DNA of 64,000 nucleotides from Candidatus Woesearchaeota archaeon (GTDB lineage Archaea; Nanobdellota; Nanobdellia; Woesearchaeales; ARS49). Both the position numbers and the translations under genes were made by a program. Positions within the stretch are counted from its first letter, which is position 1. Every line of letters begins with the position of its first letter. This document shows, piece after piece, positions 18,108 to 27,239 of this stretch. Below the pieces are notes generated by a model. The model was given only the letters and a program-made list of their open reading frames with translations, did no database searches and had not been told where the DNA came from. Location of the stretch: positions 62,001 through 126,000 of the forward strand of contig JAGVZE010000007.1 of the NCBI GenBank assembly GCA_018302815.1, read 5' to 3'.

Positions 18108-19274
18108 TTACCAGCCATCCAAAAACGTCTGCCTTTCTTTCAACAGATTACTTCTTTCTAACAACGGATTCAAATCAACACCAAACTTCTTCTTCGCCAA
18201 AGCCTTCGCGTATTTTAGCAGCAAATCTTTATCCGCAAATCCAATTGGCTTTGAACTTAGAGCTTTTCTCGTCGCTTCCCTAGTCACCCAAACACCAAGA
18301 GGAAGAACATACTCATCAGTTATGAACCGCAGAGCGAGAACACCAAACTGGCGCTTCTCTGCAACGCATTTCTCTGCAGCCGCCAAACGCACAGTATAGT
18401 AACCGCCGGCGCAAGCGCGCGAATACTCCTTTCGACCTTCAAACGGCTCATAATCAGTACTGTAATCAAGCCGGTCAGGGTTAACGTACATCTCGAACAA
18501 TTCATAACGCCATTCTTCAGGAAAACACAATATGAGATAATAGTTGCCCAAATATCCGCCAAAATACGCCCTGCAATCACCAACAGCAAGGTCACGCACC
18601 TGCTCTAAAACGTGCTTTCCAACAGTATCATCAACAGCAGTAATGCTCCAACGCGTCGGAACAAGCTTTCTTTGTTTGCCAAACACTCCAACAGAAAGCA
18701 TCCTTGACAAAGCATTCTCGTCCAAATCCCTGTCATAAAGCTCTGTTAGCGCCTCAACAGCCCTAACATCAGTATCGTCAAAATATTTTTGAACTCTTGT
18801 GGGAATATCAGGATTCGAAGAAAGCGCCAACCGTTTAAGCCTTGCCTGCGCGCCCATCGGAGCCACCCATTGGTCAGTTGTAATGTTGACTTTGGGCTTT
18901 TTCTCCAGCAGCACATCAATATCTATGGTAGATTTTGACATCGCAACATCCTGCGCAAGCTCCACCAACTTATCAGGCGATTTAACATCGCTCACAAAAC
19001 GACTGTTAATCATCTGCGAGCGAAAATCCACCACCTGCGCGATAGTAGCGTTATTTTGAGCCCACTCCCTTGGCGCGTCAAAACGCTTCGCCTGCTCATC
19101 GCGGATAGGAGGCGCCATTATCCCAACATCAACCTTCGGATAGCCAAACCTGCCAACAAACGGAGTCACCGAAGAACCCGAAAACTCCTGCGCACACTCA
19201 AGATGCCGAGCTTTCGCTAAAGCAGAAATCAAAATACGCTCCTTCTCCTTATACGAAACAGAACGGACAAACAT
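18108..19274 (-). CDS. nreA: Nre-family archaeal DNA repair protein with C-terminal PIP-like motif
   Basis: GRFGYPKVDVGIMAPP, NYYLILCFPEEWRYE, C-terminus QTFLDGW. Confidence 0.85.
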   Translation of the reverse strand: MFVRSVSYKEKERILISALAKARHLECAQEFSGSSVTPFVGRFGYPKVDVGIMAPPIRDEQAKRFDAPREWAQNNATIAQVVDFRSQMINSRFVSDVKSPDKLVELAQDVAMSKSTIDIDVLLEKKPKVNITTDQWVAPMGAQARLKRLALSSNPDIPTRVQKYFDDTDVRAVEALTELYDRDLDENALSRMLSVGVFGKQRKLVPTRWSITAVDDTVGKHVLEQVRDLAVGDCRAYFGGYLGNYYLILCFPEEWRYELFEMYVNPDRLDYSTDYEPFEGRKEYSRACAGGYYTVRLAAAEKCVAEKRQFGVLALRFITDEYVLPLGVWVTREATRKALSSKPIGFADKDLLLKYAKALAKKKFGVDLNPLLERSNLLKERQTFLDGW

Positions 19275-19276
19275 CG

Positions 19277-19426
19277 TTATTGAATTACAACCAACTCATC
19301 AGTCTCAAAATGAGACTCATCCTCAGGCGAACGCTTGAACTGAGAACACTCCTTCTTATTCTCCCAATAATACCAGCACTTAGCGCCGAACACCTTGAAA
19401 CTAAAGCACTTATCGCAAACAGCCAT
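19277..19426 (-). CDS. 49-aa Cys-rich putative zinc-binding protein
   Basis: Manual translation MAVCDKCFSFKVFGAKCWYYWENKKECSQFKRSPEDESHFETDELVVIQ; stop lies 2 nt before nreA ATG; below ORF-track cutoff. Confidence 0.7.
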   Translation of the reverse strand: MAVCDKCFSFKVFGAKCWYYWENKKECSQFKRSPEDESHFETDELVVIQ

Positions 19427-19499
19427 ACTCTCGGCGTGCCCAATCACTTATAAATACATTTCGGCAACCTTTTTAAAGGCCATCTGAAGCATAGAGGAT

Positions 19500-20534
19500 A
19501 TGCTCACACCAAACGAAGTCTCAAAACTCAAAGAAGAGCTACTAAGCGCCCAAAAACCGCTATTCTACTACCACGACGACCCAGACGGCCTTGCAAGCTT
19601 CCTGCTCTGTTACAGGTATATCAAAGAAGGAAAAGGCCTTCCAGTCAAAGCATACCCACGCATAACCATCGAATACGCAAGACACGTACAAGAATACGGC
19701 GCGGACAAAGTCTTCGTTCTTGATGTCGCAATGGTCGACCAAGAATTCATCGACGCAGTAAAAGTTCCAGTCATCTGGGTCGACCACCACACAGTTTTGC
19801 AACGCGACCGCGTCACATACATGAACCCGCAGACAAGAGGAGTCAACATCCCAACACCTGTGTTGATATGGCAAGTCACAGGCGAAGAAAGACCGCAAGA
19901 CTTATGGATTGCGACCACCGGCTCAATTGGCGATTGGTACTATCCACCATTCGCAGAAACACTAAAAGAAGCATATCCAGCACTACTACCCGCATCAACA
20001 GTCGAAGACGCGATGTACGGAACAGACTTAGGAATACTAGTCAAAGTGTTCTCATTTAGCCTCAAAGGAAAAATGGGCGATGTATTGACTTGCGTCAAGA
20101 TACTCACGCGAATAGACGATCCGTACGAGATTTTACACCAAACATCACCTCGCGGCAAAAAAGTCTGGCAACACCACCTCGACATAGACAAACACTACGT
20201 ATCACTCAAAGAAGACGCGCTCAAACACGAAACAACAGACAGGATTTACGTCTACATATACCACGATGACAAATTAAGCCTGACAAAAGATTTGGCCAAC
20301 GAGCTTCTTGCGCGATACAAAGACAAAGTCATAATCCTCGGCCGAGAAAAATCAGGCGAATATAGGTGCAGTCTGCGCGCGCCAAAAGGAATCAAATTAT
20401 CAGCCGCACTTGAAAAAGCGCTGGTCGGACTGCAAGGCTACGGCGGCGGACACGAACAAGCCTGCGGAGCCGCAATAAAGAAAGAAGAATGGAAAGAATT
20501 CTTGGAAAGGCTCAGAAAAGAATTACAACTTTGA
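19500..20534 (+). CDS. DHH/DHHA1 family phosphoesterase (RecJ-like)
   Basis: HDDPDGLAS, VDHH, GGGHEQACGAA. Confidence 0.85.
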   Translation: MLTPNEVSKLKEELLSAQKPLFYYHDDPDGLASFLLCYRYIKEGKGLPVKAYPRITIEYARHVQEYGADKVFVLDVAMVDQEFIDAVKVPVIWVDHHTVLQRDRVTYMNPQTRGVNIPTPVLIWQVTGEERPQDLWIATTGSIGDWYYPPFAETLKEAYPALLPASTVEDAMYGTDLGILVKVFSFSLKGKMGDVLTCVKILTRIDDPYEILHQTSPRGKKVWQHHLDIDKHYVSLKEDALKHETTDRIYVYIYHDDKLSLTKDLANELLARYKDKVIILGREKSGEYRCSLRAPKGIKLSAALEKALVGLQGYGGGHEQACGAAIKKEEWKEFLERLRKELQL

Positions 20535-20611
20535 GTTTATCCGGTTAGTGTTGGAAATCTTACGATAATTCAGAGCAAAGGCATTTAAACAGTGCCCACC
20601 AAAATAATAGC

Positions 20612-20917
20612 ATGCACGATATCCATTCAATCTGCCCATTGCTCAAAAACTGCTCGATCAGTAAGATAATAATAACGCCATCATTCATACAAAAAGCAGC
20701 AGCAAGAAAATACCACGAAGGATTCATCAAGCAGGTATTTCAAGAGAAAAAATTGGTCGGAATCATCGACCAAGACGACGCGACATTCAAGATTACATAC
20801 GAACATACCGACTCAAGAGACCTTGTGCTCGCCTGCAGAATAGAACAAGACCACATACGGCCCATAACTGTATATCCTACTGAGCGAACAAAAAGAATCA
20901 GGAGAGAAGAACAATGA
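20612..20917 (+). CDS. DUF4258-like protein (possible toxin)
   Basis: Small basic protein, 4-bp overlap with DUF2283 gene. Confidence 0.5.
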   Translation: MHDIHSICPLLKNCSISKIIITPSFIQKAAARKYHEGFIKQVFQEKKLVGIIDQDDATFKITYEHTDSRDLVLACRIEQDHIRPITVYPTERTKRIRREEQ

Positions 20918-21294
20918 AAGCAATTCGCGCCAAAAGCACGTACAACCCAATCGATGACATTTTGTACGTAAAACTCAACAAAAATCATTATCATTCATCG
21001 CTGGAGAGAGATGGACTGATAATAGATTTCAACTCAAAAAAAGAAATTATCGGATTAGAAATTCTCAACGCCAGCGCAGTTTTGCGCAAGAAGCGAGATT
21101 TCCTGTCTAATGTCAAGAAAGGCATCATAGAAATAAAGGTGACATCAACATCAATACTGCTCAAGCTTTTCCTTATCGCTAAAATCAACGAAAAAACATT
21201 CCACCGACAAGCCAGCCAGAACATATCCAATCAGCGAGAGCTTCAACCACAAAGAATAACCTGCGAACTTCTTAGCTTGCCAATAATAGCTTAG
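20914..21294 (+). CDS. DUF2283 family protein (possible antitoxin)
   Basis: YNPIDDILYVKLNK...GLIIDFNSKKEIIGLEILNAS. Confidence 0.75.
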   Translation: MKAIRAKSTYNPIDDILYVKLNKNHYHSSLERDGLIIDFNSKKEIIGLEILNASAVLRKKRDFLSNVKKGIIEIKVTSTSILLKLFLIAKINEKTFHRQASQNISNQRELQPQRITCELLSLPIIA

Positions 21295-21296
21295 AT

Positions 21297-21542
21297 TCAC
21301 TCTCTTTCAGGCCTGCTATAATCAACACTTTGAACAGGCGCCACTGATTCAATTGGCGAAACCTGAGGCGGATTCAAATAAGCATTTGTCAAGTACAAAG
21401 CACCGCCTAACAATCCAGAAAACATCAAAGAACAGCAACAACAGCTAAATTTCGGCTTATTATCAAGCGCGGCCGAAATACCTTCAGACACAACATCCAG
21501 CACGTGCTCAAGACCCTCTGAACGCACTATTTCCTCAGTCAT
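21297..21542 (-). CDS. small membrane protein with CCCC motif
   Basis: FSCCCCSLMFSGLLGGALYLTNAYL. Confidence 0.5.
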   Translation of the reverse strand: MTEEIVRSEGLEHVLDVVSEGISAALDNKPKFSCCCCSLMFSGLLGGALYLTNAYLNPPQVSPIESVAPVQSVDYSRPERE

Positions 21543-21608
21543 AGAATATCTTTCTCACTTGAGGTTTAAAAGGTTTATCCTGATTGATGGGCGATTTATC
21601 CAAAATCA

Positions 21609-21618
21609 CACTGGACAG
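21609..21618 (+). promoter_or_regulatory. CACTGGACAG box upstream of LAGLIDADG gene 1
   Basis: Exact match to boxes upstream of the other two LAGLIDADG genes. Confidence 0.6.
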
Positions 21619-21660
21619 TCAGCCGTAACACTTTTTATCCTCAGAAACCTTGCAACTTGA

Positions 21661-22515
21661 ATGGAATACCTTGTTCTTAAACCCGGAGAATTGCGCGGTT
21701 TTCTTCAAAATTCAAAGAAAAAGTTAACGTTCACATGGGACGAGTTCGCCAGATTTCTTGGCGTGAATCGAAGCATGATTTTCTTCTATTTACAGGAAAA
21801 GTCAAAGTTTCCTCTCAGTCATTATGAGTTTATATGCAAGAAGCTCAACGTTTCACCTATTAAGTTCAATACGGTTAACATAACAAATAAGTTAAAAAAA
21901 GTTCAGTTTCCCGAACAATCCGAACAGCTTGCAGAATTCCTTGGCATCATGGCAGGAGATGGACATCTTGGACGTCCAGCATACGAAATCTCGATTGCTC
22001 TTGACAAAAACTCGGATAAAGACTACGTCTATCATGTTTCTGCGCTTCTTGAAGATATTTTCAAAACAAAGCCCTCAATCTATCATCAGAATAACATAAC
22101 TCGTGTAAAAATCTATTCAAAGGAATTATTCAATTTTCTTCATCTGAGTCTTGGAATGATTTCAGGCAATAAAATGAACAAGTTGCGAATCCCCTCTTTC
22201 ATTTTGAGCAATAGATTATTCTTGGCAGCATTTTTGCGCGGTGTTTTTGATACTGATGGAAGTTTTCATCGACACCGCCCAACAGACGCAGCAGCAGAAA
22301 TAACCAGCGCAGACGCTCGATTTTTACAAGAAGTAACCGCGGCCCTTCTTTTCCTTGGAATCAGAGCAACTTCATCAGGAAGAAATGTGTACATTTACTC
22401 TAAAGAACACATTCATCGCTTTTTTATGAAAATCCGACCGTCAAATCCCAAACACCAAGCAAAATACGCGTACTATTGTACACATGGCAAAGTACCACTT
22501 AAAAATGCAATTTAA
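21661..22515 (+). CDS. LAGLIDADG homing endonuclease-like protein with N-terminal HTH
   Basis: AEFLGIMAGDGHLG and AFLRGVFDTDGSF motifs. Confidence 0.85.
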   Translation: MEYLVLKPGELRGFLQNSKKKLTFTWDEFARFLGVNRSMIFFYLQEKSKFPLSHYEFICKKLNVSPIKFNTVNITNKLKKVQFPEQSEQLAEFLGIMAGDGHLGRPAYEISIALDKNSDKDYVYHVSALLEDIFKTKPSIYHQNNITRVKIYSKELFNFLHLSLGMISGNKMNKLRIPSFILSNRLFLAAFLRGVFDTDGSFHRHRPTDAAAEITSADARFLQEVTAALLFLGIRATSSGRNVYIYSKEHIHRFFMKIRPSNPKHQAKYAYYCTHGKVPLKNAI

Positions 22516-22556
22516 ACGCTAAATTTAAATACCCTATCTGGAGGTTTTTACCTTAC

Positions 22557-22627
22557 GCGCCGATAATATAGTGGTAGTATCTCACCCTTCCAAGGTGATC
22601 GCCTGGGTTCGAATCCCAGTCGGCGCA
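22557..22627 (+). tRNA. tRNA-Gly(TCC)
   Basis: gcgccga/tcggcgc acceptor, tcacc-cttccaa-ggtga anticodon arm, ctggg-ttcgaat-cccag T arm. Confidence 0.95.
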
Positions 22628-22649
22628 TATATTTTAAGTTGCTTCTCTA

Positions 22650-25600
22650 TCAAACCGTCAAATGCTGATACAGTTTCGGCAGAACTTCAGGAAGAAGTTT
22701 AGCGTCCTGAATCTCCCTATACACTGCGACATTTTGTATCTCTCTTAGAGACTCTTCGGGTTTTCCGTAAACTATAACGACCGGCAGGCAGCCGTATTGA
22801 CGCGCCTCAAGACACGCACGCTTGGTATCTTCAATTGCGCGTGCTCCTTCATAACCGAAATCTTGAGGGACTCCCTCCATCAGATAGAACAACAGTTTCA
22901 AACGCTCAGGACAGCTCCTCAACTTAGCCGTCGCGTGGCGAATGCCAGCTCCATCCCTACTCTGCTTCATAGGCATCAAACTGCCGATGCTTGAACGAAT
23001 CGATGCATCGTATGGCGCGTTAAAATCTTTTATCGTATAGAACTCGACACGCTTCTCAGTCTCGCCAGAGACACCGCACAATGCGAACGAATCACCTAAC
23101 GTATCAAGCGCCTCAGAAACGTAAAGCATTGTGTCTCGCACAAGATCTATCAACCTCTTGTCAGGCTTTCTCAAATCGACAAAATTACGCAACGAACCAC
23201 TGAGCTCAGCCGCAACCATCGCGGCAACACTTCGATTATCCTTATATCGTCTAGTGAATAATTTCTCCGAAGGAGTTATGCCAAGCCGCATCTCTGCTTT
23301 AGCTTCAATCCAGCGGTCCATATCAATCTCGCCCGAAAGTTGGCGCTTTCGCACACGATTCTCTTGCGGCCTAAACATCTCAAAGTTGCGCTTCAAACGC
23401 TCCACAACCTCACAATTCTTCGCAAGGAACGCTTCAGCATACGTATTCTTACGCGCAGGAAGAGCAAGTTCGAAAACCTGAACGTGCTGTCTCACATAAT
23501 TCTGCCCATCCCATTCGTCATACAAGAACCTTGAAAGCGCAGCTTGCTGTTTATCCGGCTCTGCCACAAGAAAGTCGACACCGCCATCGCCCACAGCGCT
23601 GATTGCAGGATTAATTGAAAGCACGCTGTCTTGCGCAAACTCCTCTTGCACTTCATCTTTCCAAGTAAGAGCTATCAAATCATACGCCTTGCGGGCAAGC
23701 TTAAAAGAAGATTCTACATCAATGCCGGCGCGCGCTTCATCTATAATTTCGGCAAGAGTATCATCACACGAGCCCCCATAAACCTTTGAACGCATACCCT
23801 GAACCAGTCTCTTAGCCTGAGTGCTACCTTCACATACGCGCTCAAGCAACACCTTATCACAAAACGCCAAATCCTTTCTCAAACCCGCATACTTATTCCT
23901 CAATTGAGCGCCAATACGCGCAAGCTCAACAGTCTCCAAAATACGCAAGGCAAGCTCGCGATTCTCAAATCCATCCAAGAAACCAGACAAATCACCATCA
24001 TATGTTCCGAATTCAACCGCTCCTGCCTGATATGACGCAAGAGCGCGATAAATCTTATAATTCTCATCATTATCTGAAGCCACGCGCACTCTCGATGGAA
24101 GATAAAACGTCTTTCCTTCCAACCTGCACGCGAGCGAATCATCTTCGCTTGCCTGAATCTCTATCTCGCTTCCGGTCAACGCCTGAACGTAAGTCAAAAG
24201 CCTATTCGAGACCTCGCTTAAACGCAAACCGTCAACGAGCGACTCCATTCTTGAAGTGAAATAATCGTCCTTGTCCTGAAGAAAATGCAAAGCATCCTTT
24301 CTATTACCCGCGTGGGCAATTCCTTGCGCTACCCATTCATCAAACTTGTCCGCGTACAACGCAAGAGAACGCTTAGCAGCTTTGACAAACTCTCCTGCAA
24401 GCTCAAGACGCTCCAGATTTTCAGCATCTTTAACTGTTGAAATAATTTTTTGCATACCCGCCAGAATACGCGGTCGGTCAGCCTGACTTACCCCGCATAA
24501 ACCTTCCGCAATATGTTTGAAGGCAGGGAATAACTCATGATAACCGCCCTCTGAAGTTTTCAGCAAATTATTGAGTTCACTAAGCGCAGACCATCCAAGA
24601 GATCTCTCGTACTCGATGCATCCAGCAGCTATAACTGCATACCTGCCCACGTTATCTGTTGATTTTGACGGAAGCTCGCCTAACAATTCATCAAGGTGAG
24701 AAGTAGACTCGAGCGCCGTGCACAAGTTTCTAACAAACGCAAACTTATCACTGCTCTTTTTAGGATCAATAACTGTTTTCGTGCCCTTTTTCTCATCACG
24801 CATACACTGAATAGATTTCCACGCCCTGCTCCACTGCGTTTTAGTCAGCTTATTAGCCAAAACAGGAATCGCGGTCAGAATATCCGCAGAATACTTACCT
24901 TTCGCGTATCCTGCAACGTCAGCAGTCATTATTTTAGACATTTTGTTTCCACCTGACGTGCAAGCCACGCTTCCAACAAGCCGCTCAAGAGATGCGCCTT
25001 CAGACAACTCTTTTCTAGTTAGGTCCGAAACTCCCTCAACCGCAGAATCCATATCTGTTCCGCCAAGACTTCGAATCCTTTCAAGAATCCGCTCATCAAG
25101 AGCCTCATAATGATCACAGTCAACGCTCTTCGCGCGCGCCGCTCTGCGCTCACGATAAATCCCATCAAACGCGGTAACCCACGCCGATCTTTGGTCATCA
25201 CTCAAATTCATGGCTGAAAGTTTCGATAAAAGAAGTATTCTCTGCTTGAAGTCAGGATGAGTCCTATATCTTTTTGCAAGCTTAAGACCATCTGCAGTCG
25301 CTCGTTTAGTCAAAGAAAGCTCTAATACCAAATCGACAAACTCGGGCGATTTGTAGTTCAAGTCTCCAACCACCTCATCGACTGCTGCGGGACCCACTTC
25401 GCACTCGCCATTTGCCTTTGCTTTAGCAATTGTATACAGCTTAGCGCCCAAAGCCTCATCTTTCTTCTTTCTATTGCCGTTTACCTCGAACATGCGTTCC
25501 CATGATCTTAGATCAGAGTTATCAAGCTTGTCCGCAATGGCAAGAAATTCAGCAGACATATCGCCACCAATGTAACTTGCAGCAACCATCGGCGAGAGGA

Positions 25601-26384
25601 GAAGGCGAGGACGCTCTTTTAAAGTCTTCAATACTTTCAAAGCCCGCTTCTTATCCCTATCCAAAGCGAGCTGGTATCCTAACTTGATATACGTTGCAAA
25701 ATCAGCACGACCTTTAAGTTTTTTATCCAGCAATTCAACCCACAAAGGCAAACTTTCACCCATTCCAACAATGTTGCTCCAATGATACATCATATTCAGA
25801 AGAGGATGGTCTGTAAACGAGTGTTCGGGTTTGTGGGGAATCTTCATCAATGAATCCATAGCCTCGTGAAGCAAAACCCTCTGCTTTGGGCTGCTTGAAG
25901 TATAAGCGCTGGTATAATGCCGAATGAACGTGTGATGCAGATATCTCTCTTCACCTAGAAGCTCTCGAACGTATCTATCCGCATATTCTCTTAACGATTT
26001 GAGACCGTCATCAGGACAAGATTTAGCCGCGCGGATAATATGCTCTACGCTCTCGGTTGTATTAACCTCGAATACTTCAACTTTTCGATCCGCCTTTTTT
26101 TCAGACTCTGATTCAGCATCTGCTTCGTTCTCCTCTGATCTAATCTTAGCACATATTTGTATCTTCTTTAGTTTGTGGAAACTCAGAACATACAACGCGA
26201 ATGCGTCCTCAAGCAGTTCAAACGGAACACCCCTTACAAGATCCTCAATATTTTTGTCATCATCAAGAGTTCGGATGTTTGAGTATTGCTCACTAACTTT
26301 TTTGAACGCGTCAAGAACAAAATCCTTCTTATAACTATCATCCTTTGAAAAACATTTAGCGATTCTTTTCTCGAGACTTGTCAT
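22650..26384 (-). CDS. 1244-aa protein with NorD/CbbO-like C-terminal VWA domain
   Basis: LSGSLRNFVDLRKPDKRLIDLVRDTMLYVSEALDTLGDSFALCGVSG...DGAGIRHATAKLRSCPERLKLLFYLMEGVPQDFGYEGARAIEDTKRACLEAR. Confidence 0.7.
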   Translation of the reverse strand: MTSLEKRIAKCFSKDDSYKKDFVLDAFKKVSEQYSNIRTLDDDKNIEDLVRGVPFELLEDAFALYVLSFHKLKKIQICAKIRSEENEADAESESEKKADRKVEVFEVNTTESVEHIIRAAKSCPDDGLKSLREYADRYVRELLGEERYLHHTFIRHYTSAYTSSSPKQRVLLHEAMDSLMKIPHKPEHSFTDHPLLNMMYHWSNIVGMGESLPLWVELLDKKLKGRADFATYIKLGYQLALDRDKKRALKVLKTLKERPRLLLSPMVAASYIGGDMSAEFLAIADKLDNSDLRSWERMFEVNGNRKKKDEALGAKLYTIAKAKANGECEVGPAAVDEVVGDLNYKSPEFVDLVLELSLTKRATADGLKLAKRYRTHPDFKQRILLLSKLSAMNLSDDQRSAWVTAFDGIYRERRAARAKSVDCDHYEALDERILERIRSLGGTDMDSAVEGVSDLTRKELSEGASLERLVGSVACTSGGNKMSKIMTADVAGYAKGKYSADILTAIPVLANKLTKTQWSRAWKSIQCMRDEKKGTKTVIDPKKSSDKFAFVRNLCTALESTSHLDELLGELPSKSTDNVGRYAVIAAGCIEYERSLGWSALSELNNLLKTSEGGYHELFPAFKHIAEGLCGVSQADRPRILAGMQKIISTVKDAENLERLELAGEFVKAAKRSLALYADKFDEWVAQGIAHAGNRKDALHFLQDKDDYFTSRMESLVDGLRLSEVSNRLLTYVQALTGSEIEIQASEDDSLACRLEGKTFYLPSRVRVASDNDENYKIYRALASYQAGAVEFGTYDGDLSGFLDGFENRELALRILETVELARIGAQLRNKYAGLRKDLAFCDKVLLERVCEGSTQAKRLVQGMRSKVYGGSCDDTLAEIIDEARAGIDVESSFKLARKAYDLIALTWKDEVQEEFAQDSVLSINPAISAVGDGGVDFLVAEPDKQQAALSRFLYDEWDGQNYVRQHVQVFELALPARKNTYAEAFLAKNCEVVERLKRNFEMFRPQENRVRKRQLSGEIDMDRWIEAKAEMRLGITPSEKLFTRRYKDNRSVAAMVAAELSGSLRNFVDLRKPDKRLIDLVRDTMLYVSEALDTLGDSFALCGVSGETEKRVEFYTIKDFNAPYDASIRSSIGSLMPMKQSRDGAGIRHATAKLRSCPERLKLLFYLMEGVPQDFGYEGARAIEDTKRACLEARQYGCLPVVIVYGKPEESLREIQNVAVYREIQDAKLLPEVLPKLYQHLTV

Positions 26385-26385
26385 C

Positions 26386-27228
26386 TCACTCAGGGAAGAA
26401 GCTTCTCACCACGTCCGCAAGCCCATCATGGACGGAACGGTACGCCTCAACATCATCGGTTATGGGATTCAAGATAGCGGCCTCACAAGCGACAAGCGGA
26501 GATATTCCTTTGCGGATGAATTTTCCAGCATTGATCAGAAGCCTTGTGCTCGCGCCTTCCTCAAGCCCTTTGCCTTTCGCGTTGCGAATCTTGGCTCCAA
26601 TCTGCGTCAGAGCCTGCGCAGTAGACTGCTCAATACCTGCCTCTTTCATGATAATCTGAGTCTCTATATCCTTAGACGGATAAGAAAAATTGATGGCAAC
26701 AAAACGCTGTTTAGTGCTTTGCTTGAGGTCTTTAGTTTTCTTCTGATATCCGGGGTTGTATGAAACCCAAAGACTGAACGTGTCGGGCGCTTCGAACACT
26801 TTTCCAAGCCGTTCGACAGTCATAATCCTGCGGTCATCGCCAAGAGGGTGAATCACGACAATAGTATCCTGGCGCGCCTCAACAACCTCGTCCAGATAAA
26901 GAAGGCCGCCTTTTTTCACTGCGACAAGCGCCGGACCATCTTCGAACTTGCCGCTAAGCAAATAACGGCCTTTGAGGTCATCAGCAGTCAAATCCTCATG
27001 GCAGTTCACGGTCACAAGAGGAGTCCTCCTGCCATTTTTTTGATTGAACCTGTACGCCATATATTGCACGAAACGAGATTTTCCGCAGCCAGTTGGACCT
27101 TTAAGCATGACAGGAATCTTCTCAGCATACGCTTCCTCTGCAAGCCTAATCTCCCCATTCACTTCCATATAGAACGGCTCGCTATCAGGAGAGTACTCGC
27201 TAATCTTCCACTCAAGCTGCTTTTTCAT
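26386..27228 (-). CDS. MoxR-family AAA+ ATPase (CbbQ/NorQ type)
   Basis: MLKGPTGCGKSRFVQYMAYRF, LLYLDEVVEAR. Confidence 0.85.
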   Translation of the reverse strand: MKKQLEWKISEYSPDSEPFYMEVNGEIRLAEEAYAEKIPVMLKGPTGCGKSRFVQYMAYRFNQKNGRRTPLVTVNCHEDLTADDLKGRYLLSGKFEDGPALVAVKKGGLLYLDEVVEARQDTIVVIHPLGDDRRIMTVERLGKVFEAPDTFSLWVSYNPGYQKKTKDLKQSTKQRFVAINFSYPSKDIETQIIMKEAGIEQSTAQALTQIGAKIRNAKGKGLEEGASTRLLINAGKFIRKGISPLVACEAAILNPITDDVEAYRSVHDGLADVVRSFFPE

Positions 27229-27239
27229 AAAACCCCTTA

